From contig JAGTJM010000012.1 of the NCBI GenBank assembly GCA_020747015.1, positions 732,042-796,041 on the forward strand: DNA of 64,000 bases. Reading direction: 5' to 3'. The DNA is from Pyrenochaeta sp. MPI-SDFR-AT-0127 (Eukaryota; Ascomycota; Dothideomycetes; Pleosporales; Cucurbitariaceae). Positions 55,737-64,000 of this stretch are shown one piece after another. A model generated the notes under the pieces. That model searched no databases. It was not told where the DNA came from and saw only the letters and a program-made list of their open reading frames with translations. Each line of letters starts with the position of its first letter. The stretch's first letter is position 1. The position numbers were made by a program, and so were the translations under genes.

Positions 55737-56603
55737 CGAAGCGAAACAACTAGAGGAAAGTATAAAAAGTTCGTCACCAGAGCTCAAGTCGAGAAGCCGC
55801 AGTGGTGGCAGTATTGTTCACTGGGTCTGGGTGAATTGCAAGAAGAGCAGAAAAACCTTGCTACTAAGGGAATGAAGCGGCCATATACCTAACATCTCGT
55901 AGCTAGGGCGCCACGCCCCGTTGGTTTGTTCTGATTGAAGGACCTTTTCTCGGCGTATGTGCAGGTCAGCCTCGACCGCATTTAATCACGCAATGAGGCA
56001 TACCGAGACGAGAAGGCAAAGCAGGCAACGAAGGCTGACGCAAATCACTTCGCCGGAAAAGAACACGATAAAACGAAGAGTAGTCCGTCTGAAGCAAAAC
56101 ATAACTGCTTCTCACAGCGTATGCTACAACATGAAGTCCTTAGCTCCTGGGGAAACATGGGCCTGAGTAGGACCGTCATTTGCTACCAGAGAAGTGGTGT
56201 GACCAATCTCTCCTGAAATTGAAAACTGCGAGACTGCACATATTTCTCAGCACGCGAAGGCCTTTGCAAAGCTTAGGGACTTAGGAAACAACTGGCAAAT
56301 GACATGTGTGGATGTCTAGCGTACTCTATGAGCCTTATTACGATAGACTTGTGGATGAGTGGACGAGGTCGCACATTTATGCAGGCAGGCAGGAAATGGT
56401 AAGCGCATCCTAGACCCTTCAAAGGTCTAGAGCCAACGAGATGGCTTTTGCCTCGTCCGCCTCACCTTTGCCGTCCTGCAAGATTCGCCCATCCTTTGTG
56501 CAATACCCTTGAGTTCTGGCAAGCCGAGATTTGATGCTATCTCGCCAGCACTGTGAGGTGACACGAGGAGTAGTGCGTCATAACAGCTTATGAAGACTGA
56601 GTA
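55737..56603. other. Intergenic between zinc-finger gene and AIP1
   Basis: Promoter of the zinc-finger gene and 3' flank of AIP1. Short plus-strand frames only; no gene supported. Confidence 0.5.
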
Positions 56604-58626
56604 TCACACCTTCACAGCCCAAGTTTTGATACTAGCATCACCACCAGCAGAAATGACCTTGTGAGCCTTCTCCCATGCGACACCAGACACTCCGTCCTTA
56701 TGAGCATTGAGCGCCTTAATTCGCTTGCCCGGATCCTCAGTGCTCCAGACCATGACATTCGTGTCCAAACTACCACTCGCAGTGTACTTCTCACTCTCGT
56801 CCCAGGCCAAGCAAGTGATGCGCGCAGTATGCGCGCTCCACCTATCGGTGATGAGCTTCCAGTCCGCAGACGTTTCATATGCGTAAATTTTGCCATTACT
56901 AGCACCTGCTGCAAGCTTCTTCCCCGATGGCGAGAAGGCGAGCGCTGAGATAGGTGAAGTTGCGCGGCGGAGCACAATTTCCGTGTCCTTGAGCTCTATC
57001 CCGGCGAGCGTATAGATGTGCACGAGTTTATCGTCTCCACCAACGGCTACGATGGAGCCATGTGCGGCAATGGATGTAGGCATATACTTGACTGGCAGTG
57101 ACCCAGCCTTGGAGCCCTTGGAGTATACAGCGATCGCATCAGAGGACAGCACTAGCACAGCGCCTGATGTTGCAGCGATACCCTTGGGCTGGAATTTGAG
57201 CTCGCTGGCCCCCCCAGTGAATATATTACTCGTTAGCGAAATAGAACGAAGAGTATCGTCCCAGCCGACGCTGTAGAGTTCAGCGTCGTCCTTGGCCTCA
57301 GCTGTGGCGATGCCCGCCACGTAATTTGAGTGAGACGCGCCTTCCACCTTGTTCGCTAACCCCTTGGAGAGGTCCCACGCTAGGACGCGGCCTTCGTAGC
57401 TTCCCGTGGCAAATGTTGAACCAGAAATGCCGACGGCTGTGATATTCTTCTGGTGGCCATGAACAATCTGCGTCGGCTTCGGACTGCCACTGACGAGGTA
57501 GTTCAGATTCCCCTCCAGATCCACACTAATGACAAGTCCATCGTTTCGACTGGTTGGCCAGACAACCCCCACCTGCTGATCAGGCACACTGGCGACGCCT
57601 TCTTCACCCATTCTCCATGTCTGGGTGGCCTTGCCCACTTCTGAGTCCCATATACGAACAGTTTGGTCAGCGCTGGCCGTCACAAATCTCCTCGAGTCCT
57701 GGGCCCACGAGATGCCGAATATGCTACCAGCATGCACTCCGTCTCCTATCTGCCCCTTGGCCTCTCCAGTCTTGCCATCATACAGCCAGATACGTCTGTC
57801 TGCGCCCACGCTTGCAAAGACCGACCCGTCCGGGGCAAATGCAGTCCCGAAGACAAAACGGTTGTGTTGGCCTCTGAGGCTCGTATTGAATTTAAAGGGG
57901 GCGCCATGGTAGAAGACGAGGCTAGTATCGTCAGAACCCGTTGCCGCACGAAGAGGCCGTTGCTGGCGGATGGACACGCTGTTGATCTGTGAGGAGTGGC
58001 CTGATATCTCGCCCACGCTGTTGCCGCTATCTGCTGTGATGCAGTGCCCAAACCGCTCCTTGCCATCGCCTACTGCGATGATGCGCTGCGAGTCACCATC
58101 CCAAGCGACATCGCTGATTCGTCCAGCAATGATGTGGTAGTCGCCTGTGCTGGTCGTCAGCCTTACTGCTATAGCTGTGCGTTGCGCCTTCCGCCAGCGT
58201 TGCAGATTGTTCCTGCTGTCTGCCTGGACGAACCTTTTGTTGCGCCCTCGCCTGCGCAGTCCCATACTTTGACTGTTCCCGATACATCTCCACTAGCGAC
58301 ATAGAAGCCGGACGGTGAGAAGCGCGCAACCGTGGTTTGGACTGTATGTTGTGTGTATTGTTTACTGATTGCGGGGTTGTCGATGGAGCGGAGAAAGACG
58401 GACTTGCCAGACTGCGCATCAAAAATTAGCTTGAGTCAACTTCTGACGTGCCTCTTGGTCTGGAGATACCCACTGCATAGGCTATCCGCTCGCCCTTCGG
58501 ATCTGAGGAGAGAGGTGTTGGTTGTCCTCGCGTCGTGGTTGGGGATGCTGCCCAGATAGCCTCTGCCTCAATGAGCGTTTGCTACAGTATACGTTGTGCT
58601 CAACTCGTACCTGACGCCAAAGACAT
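56604..58626 (-). CDS. AIP1: Actin-interacting protein 1, WD40 cofilin partner
   Basis: Two seven-bladed WD40 propellers that bind actin and enhance cofilin-driven filament disassembly. Four exons: a 16-nt first exon 58626-58611 (MSLAS plus one base), 58562-58474, 58411-58234 and 58144-56604; total 607 aa, the family length. Introns are 48, 62 and 89 nt. Landmarks: SPTTTRGQPTPLSSDPKG, GDVSGTVKVWD, AWDGDSQRIIAVGDGKERFG, SLRGQHNRFVFGTAF and TASADQTVRIWD. The final blade ends KVISAGGDASIKTWAVKV. The 89-nt intron is mostly open in the downstream frame, so a naive prediction would start inside it. The start codon is about 210 bp from the edge of the RIP-mutated block. Confidence 0.96.
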
Positions 58627-60960
58627 TCTAGAGACAATTACTTTGGAATAGACGCAAGAGAAAGGTACGTAAGGTCGCTCAGAAGCTTACACGTGCTTTC
58701 TCTCCTAATTGACTGGGTTCGTCACGATCCACGTTTCAGAGCTAGCAAGCTCCAGACGAGGGGTTATGCTAAATTACGATTCTCGCTACTAGACCGCATC
58801 TCTTCCTACCAAGTATAATAGTATACACTAAATATAATTTTTTTATTTAGTAAGTAATTATTATTAATATATTTTATAAGCGAGTTAGTTATCTAAGTTA
58901 GTTAGTTAGGTAATTATTAAAAGGCTTAGGCTCTTTAGTAATACTAGCTACTTTATAGTATAGCTACTCTACTAAAAATTCTAAGCTTTTTAATATTTTA
59001 ATTACTCTTAAAATAAGTAATATTAAGATAGATATAGTAATCCTAGACTCTAGAAATATTAATATTAGTAAGTTAAAGAAAAAAAATCTTCTAACTTATA
59101 ATAGAGACTATAGAATACTAAAGGTATAATTACTTAAGTATAATATATATTTCTAAATTAATATTATAAACCTATAATAAGGGCTATAAGCGCTTATAAG
59201 TATTATAATTCTAGAATTAGAAATAAGAGAGCCTCTAAACTAACTATAAGTACTACTATAGGCGCTAATATAAGATATATAATAAATATTATATAGAAAT
59301 AGAGATATATACGCGTTCCTATAAGAAGGAAGGTTTATTTAGAAGATATTAGACCTACCTTTAATACTATTCTAATTAAGCTCTACTACTCCTATTTCTT
59401 TATATATAAGTATAGCTCTTTAGTAGTAAATAGTAAGATAAGTTCTTCTTATCCTTCTATACTAGACTTATAAAAATAGAGATATTCTTAGTTATCTAAT
59501 ATAGTATATACTCTTATATATCTTTAAGTTATACTTAGATCTATTTTAGAACTTTTTAGTACCTATATTATTATATTATAAAAAAACTTTACTCCTACTA
59601 GTAATAGCTTCTTAATAATATTACTTTATTTAAAAAAATTATATTTAAATTCTTATATTAGTATAATCTAATTTAGATCTATTTATAATTAAAGTTTATT
59701 ATTCTAAAGTTAGGATCTCTTTAATTTTCTAATAACTAAAGCCTATAGATTTAGAACTTTCTATACTATTATATAAGAATTAACTTTAGGAAAATTATAT
59801 AAAGTACTAAAATAGAAACTTAAAGACTACTAATAACTTAGAAGAATTAGAGCCTAAGCTAATATCTTTCTCTAAATAAAAATTAGCTTAAATAGGAGTA
59901 TTATCCTTATTAAGATTAATATAGTAGTAGACTACTTAGTTAAAAGATATTATATAGCCTAAGGCTAGTAAGTAAATAGAGGGCTACTCTAAATATAAAC
60001 TATAGTATAATACCTAATTAATAATAGTAGAGAATTAGAATATAATTAGACTTAACCTAAAGCTTACTAAGTTATAGCGTAAACTATAATAGATTTATAT
60101 AAAACTAAGTAGACTAAGGGTATAGCCTATCTCTAGCTTAATTAAACTTAATTAGCTTTTATCTACTACTAAAATACCCCTAACTATAAACTTATAAGAA
60201 ACTTATTCTCCTTTAGTAATACTCTCCTTAGAACTTATAGGTAGAATAATAAGGTTAGAAAAGACGCCTCCTATTAGTAATCTAAGTAATAGAAAGAACC
60301 TTAGCTTTAGATAATAGTAAGCTTCTATATAAGACTAACTTAAGATTAACTTAGATTACTATTAGATAGAGTATATATATAGCCTTAGTCTAAAGATATA
60401 CTATAGGGTTAGTAAGAGAATACTTAGAGCTCTAATACCTAACTAACTCCTCTATAGATAGCTTCTAGATTACTAAATAGATAATTAATTTCCTAAAATC
60501 CTATTTCTTTACTAGAAATAAGATAGTAGAAAACTAATTATTATTTAACTAATTATAGTAAGGGAAAGAGGAAACTTTTACCCTCTTTAAGGTACGTTTT
60601 CTAAGTATAGCTATAAAAGGATATATACCTAAATTAGAGTAGTTTTACTACCTATAGATTAAGATTATCCCTAGTCTTTAAGTACTAAACCTAGGGTTTA
60701 AGTACCTCTAGAAAAACTCCTTTAAGTAGATAGTAGAGTACCTAACTATATATAATATAGAGTAAAAGAACTATCTAGTTATAGGTTCTCCTACTAATAT
60801 TCCTTAGAATACTATTTAGTCTATATAATATCCTATTATAGACTCTATCTAGAAGATAACCTATATAGTTCTATTATTAAGTACTACTTAATCTTTTAAG
60901 CCTACTATATATTACCTAGCCTTAAAGATACCTATACTAGATAGAGAAAGGACTCTAGGT

Positions 60961-61030
60961 AACTACTATAACTATAGTAACCCTAGATACTACGTAACTA
61001 CTATAACTATAGTAACTCTAGATACTACGT
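60961..61030 (+). repeat. 35-bp tandem duplication over a gag zinc knuckle
   Basis: Two adjacent 35-bp units (60961-60995 and 60996-61030) differ at one base (CCC versus CTC). Each resembles a CCHC knuckle in which RIP has turned Cys codons to Tyr codons and His to Tyr. As 35 is not a multiple of three, the second copy is out of frame with the first. Confidence 0.75.
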
Positions 61031-61274
61031 AACTAACTATACTAAACTATAAGTCTACTAGATTATACTAGAGGAGGAAGAATTTAAGGATATAGTAGAA
61101 AGTTATAATATAGATCTAATTTAGTTAGGAAATAACGCCGCCTAGGAGAATAATCCTTCCTAGGCCTAAGCTAATATAACCTATCTAGTCTTAATCTCTC
61201 TTATTTATTCTATAGTTCTTATTTCTTATTTCTTTAATTCTATATTATAATAATCTTAGTATATAGCTCTATTC

Positions 61275-61305
61275 CCTAGTAGATATAGGAGCCTAAGGTT
61301 ATTTA
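61275..61305 (+). pseudogene. Retropepsin remnant of the gypsy element
   Basis: The reading GTAGATATAGGAGCC corresponds to the aspartic protease D-[ST]-G-A active site with the Ser/Thr codon changed. It lies between the gag knuckles and the reverse transcriptase, as expected. Confidence 0.6.
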
Positions 61306-62189
61306 TTCCTTAATTCTAAGATTACTCTTTCTATTTCTAGAATACTTTAATAACCTATCTAAAAGCTACTCTACTAGGTTATAGTCTAAGGTTTTAAGAA
61401 TTAGATATCTTCTAGTATTATTACTATATTTAGCTATATTTAAAGATTAATAGATATAAGATTCTTAATTACCCTTTATTATCCTTAACCTAGGCGCTTA
61501 GGATTATATTATTAGCCTTTATTAGCTAAAATATTTTAAGATCCTACTTAATATAGATTACTTATAGATAGTATAGCCTAAATATTATCCTATTTCTTAT
61601 AATCTATCTCCCTAGTCCTAATATAGCTCTATCCTATTATACTAACTAAATAGATAGAATTAGATATCTAATAAGGATACCTTATAGGATAAGGAGGAGT
61701 ATTAGAAAAATAATAGCCCTTACTTACTATACTAGATTAGAGGTATACTTAAGCTACCCTCTATAAGGCGTCTAGCTATCCTTCTAAAACTACGCTAACC
61801 CCTATCTAAAAGCCTATAAAACTACTACCTATTCTCTAGATTACCCTAATTTTAGTAAATACTTTCTATTTTAATCTAAAAAGACTAGAAAATAAGTTCT
61901 TTACTATAAGTCTATATAAAATTAATTAATTACTCTAGGATTATAAGGATAAGCTAGAGAATATATAACTAATTAAGGACTAATTACCCTCCTATTATTA
62001 TCTATATTAAGATATATTTAATAAGGTTAATACTAATAAGATACTCCTTCTTATTCTTATAACTATAAGATTATACTTAAAGGCTATTACTAAATATATA
62101 TTCTCTATTATATAGGTAGAACTAAATAGAGTTAGAAGCTATTAAGGCTTATATACTTAAGTACCTTTAGAAAGTTTTATTAAAGTAAG

Positions 62190-62830
62190 TTAAAGCCCTT
62201 TACTTCTCTAATCCTTACTATTAAGAAACTAGAGGAGGATTATATATCTATATAGACTATTATAAGTTAAATAACCTTATATATAAGGATACCTATCTAA
62301 TACCCTATATAGATAAGTTATTATTAAGGCTATTAAAGGTAAGATCTTTATAAATTTAATATTATACTACCTTTAATAAGATTAGGATAGATCCTAAATC
62401 TAAAGAGTATACTCTTTTAGACCTATTATAGTAGTTATAAATATAAGGTCCTACCTTTTAGACTCTATAATAGGCCTACTACCTACTAAAGATATATAAA
62501 TAATATCTAATTAACTATCTAATAACTTCTATATAGTATATCTAGATAATATCCTAATCTACTCTAAAGATACCTAATTACTAGGAATATATCTATAAAG
62601 TTCTAGAGTAACTTTAAATAGCTAGTCTTAAGTAGATATTAAGAAAAGTAAATTCTATATAACCTATACTAGATATTTAGGATATATCTTAATAAATAAA
62701 GGAATTAAGGTAGATCTACTAAAGTTAAGGTCCTCTATAACTAGGCTAAACCTACTATAGTTATAGGTATAAAGTTATTCCTTAGCTTTACTAGATTCTA
62801 TAGGTAATTTATTAAAGACTTCTTATATAT
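62190..62830 (+). pseudogene. Reverse transcriptase remnant of the gypsy element
   Basis: Successive readings fit the gypsy RT: a KK-x-GG-x-R-x-C-x-DYRKLN-like block near 62225-62275, a DAYPIP-like block near 62285-62310, an RYLGY-like block near 62665-62685 and a GF-x-NFYRRFI-like block near 62795-62825. All are broken by TAA/TAG codons created by C-to-T and G-to-A changes. Confidence 0.75.
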
Positions 62831-62889
62831 TATAAAACTAATAATTATCTCTAGAGTCCTATAAATCCTTTATATAGTCCTCTACTTAT

Positions 62890-63300
62890 TAGTAAGTATT
62901 TAAAGAGATTAAGACTACTCTTCTAGTAATCCTAACTCTAGCCTATTTTAATACTAAATATAAAATAAAGATAGAAATAGATATATTAGATAGTATAATT
63001 ATAGGAGTTCTTTCCTAAAATATCTTAATAAAAAGTAGTATCCTATTACCTTCTATAGTTATACCTATCTAGATCTAAACTAAACTAGGAGATCTATAAT
63101 AAAGAACTCTTTATAATTATATATATATTTATAAAGTAGAGGCCTAAACTATCTATAGCTTAATACTAAATCTAAGTATATTTAGACTACTATTCCTTTA
63201 AATACTTTATAACTACTAAAGTACTAAATATATAATAAACCTATTAGATAGAGGTTATAGTACTATTTAACTTCTAAATTAAATATATACTAGGCGTAAG
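62890..63300 (+). pseudogene. RNase H remnant and connection domain
   Basis: The stretch near 62905-63020 reads as the FKEIK...LA-x-FN-x...D-x-GVLSQ block that follows RT in gypsy elements. Near 63085-63110 an EL-x-YE-x-x-x-KEL-like block is visible, and near 63290-63320 a PG-x-x-N-x-KAD-like block. Confidence 0.65.
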
Positions 63301-63589
63301 TAATATAAAGTAGATATCCTAAATTAATATAAATAGGAGGTAGATAGTATTAAAGCTATATAGAAAGATAACTACTTATATATCTTACTAGGCCCTAAGA
63401 GGTTATATACTTATATTAACTCTAATTTAGTAGTAAACTACTTAAAGAACTATTATCTATAAGAGTTAACTATTTTAGTAATTACTTCTCTTTAAGATAT
63501 TATAAACTTAGACTCTCTAGAACTAATTAAGGCTTTTCTTTAAGAAAATTAGAAATTTTTATAGAAGAATAAAAATCCTACTAAAGTAG

Positions 63590-64000
63590 TACTAGATAGA
63601 GAATAGACTTCTACTCTATAGAGATTAACTTTATATACCTATTAACTCTATACTTTATACCTACCTTATTAGAGAAGTCTATAACTAGATCTCCTCTACC
63701 TACTCTAGTACTTCTAAGATATATTAGCTCCTATCTTACTATTATTACTAGAAAGGTATAGACGCTACTTATAAATACTATATAAGAAACTACGTCCCTT
63801 ACTAATAAGGTTATCTAAGATAGAGCTAACTCCCTAGCTATCTATAACTACTCTCTATTCTTAATAGACTTATATAATATCTATATATTAACTTTAAGGA
63901 GTTCTCCTAAGACTATTCTAGATATAATTAAGTAATAGTTATTATTAATTACTTATCTAAATAGGCTATTACTATCCCTTATTATAAAACTATTAATACT
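63590..64000 (+). pseudogene. Integrase N-terminal part remnant, truncated by window edge
   Basis: Readings near 63655-63800 fit the integrase zinc-binding region, with an R-x-Y-W-x-G-x-like segment and a V-x-x-C-x-x-C position now mutated. Near 63945-63985 a V-D-R-L-(S/T)-K-like core start is seen. The catalytic core lies beyond 64000. Confidence 0.55.

Larger units (their letters stand above)
58836..64000 (+). mobile_element. RIP-destroyed Ty3/gypsy LTR retrotransposon, cut by window end
   Basis: AT-rich block with no start-to-stop frame. On the plus strand, decayed but ordered gypsy signals survive: gag zinc-knuckle remnants (about 60961-61030), protease (about 61275-61305), reverse transcriptase (about 62190-62830), RNase H (about 62890-63300) and the start of integrase (from about 63590 to the window end). 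The PR-RT-RH-IN order is that of Ty3/gypsy, not Ty1/copia. I find no CpA or TpG in the block, while CpG, CpC and CpT remain, which is what saturating RIP of CpA would leave. The 5' LTR is presumably within about 58.84-59.9 kb but cannot be defined without the 3' copy. No intact product is possible. Confidence 0.85.

Noticed and set aside
60961..61030. Tandem repeat as a CRISPR-like or satellite array
   Set aside because: Only two units with no spacer; they lie in a decayed gag knuckle of a eukaryotic retroelement.
58836..64000. Ty1/copia assignment for the RIP block
   Set aside because: Integrase-like sequence follows RNase H and does not precede RT, and the RT/RNase H blocks read like gypsy, so Ty3/gypsy fits better.

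Overview
The window is nuclear DNA of a filamentous ascomycete. Genes are split by short introns, mostly 43-66 nt, with GT...CTAAT/CTAAC...AG signals. There is a fungal NLR-type STAND protein, an Imp3/Dim1/Cul3/Rfa1/His7/Aip1 housekeeping set, and one cytoplasmic tRNA-Ser. The last 5.2 kb is an AT-rich block saturated by repeat-induced point mutation (RIP). The gene content and RIP pattern suggest a dothideomycete, possibly Pleosporales, but this is inference from general familiarity rather than a search.

Layout. 1-1531: no convincing gene. 1.5-15 kb: housekeeping genes, several in head-to-head pairs: CUL3 (-) / ZIM17 (+); tRNA-Ser(AGA); a quinone oxidoreductase (-); RFA1 (-) / dienelactone hydrolase (+); a secreted NMT1/THI5-like protein (+); EXO5 (-). 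15.7-21 kb: a mucin-like single-pass membrane protein (-) and a conserved protein of unknown function (+). 22.4-30.4 kb: a secreted cupin (+), APN1 (-) / DIM1 (+), HIS7 (-) / IMP3 (+). 31.2-35.8 kb: a nine-exon NLR-like gene with an alpha/beta-hydrolase, NB-ARC and TPR architecture. 35.8-39.2 kb is gene-poor, with one degenerate-looking minus-strand coding patch. 39.2-52.4 kb is an accessory block, all on the plus strand: a damaged laccase, a GPR1/FUN34-type acetate transporter, a TRI12-type 14-TM efflux pump, a Baeyer-Villiger monooxygenase and a sugar transporter. 53.2-55.7 kb: a probable C2H2 zinc-finger regulator (-). 56.6-58.6 kb: AIP1 (-). 58.84-64.0 kb: the RIP-destroyed Ty3/gypsy element, cut by the window edge.

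How the genes work together. The housekeeping genes cover ubiquitin ligation, Hsp70 maintenance in mitochondria, DNA replication and repair (RFA1, EXO5, APN1), rRNA maturation (DIM1, IMP3), histidine synthesis and actin turnover. They are not functionally linked beyond sharing promoters. The 39-52 kb block looks like an oxidative/catabolic or export neighbourhood, but no polyketide synthase, NRPS or terpene synthase lies in the window.

The most unusual signals are about splicing and mutation. Two introns are best explained as spliceosomal twin introns (stwintrons), with an internal intron inserted between the first and second base of an outer intron's donor. IMP3 needs two GC-AG introns. The laccase carries a one-base frameshift plus a probable GC donor. 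In the RIP block I found no CpA or TpG dinucleotide over more than 5 kb. All exon joins were derived by hand from reading frame and recalled family motifs; RNA-seq or homology searches would be needed to confirm them.
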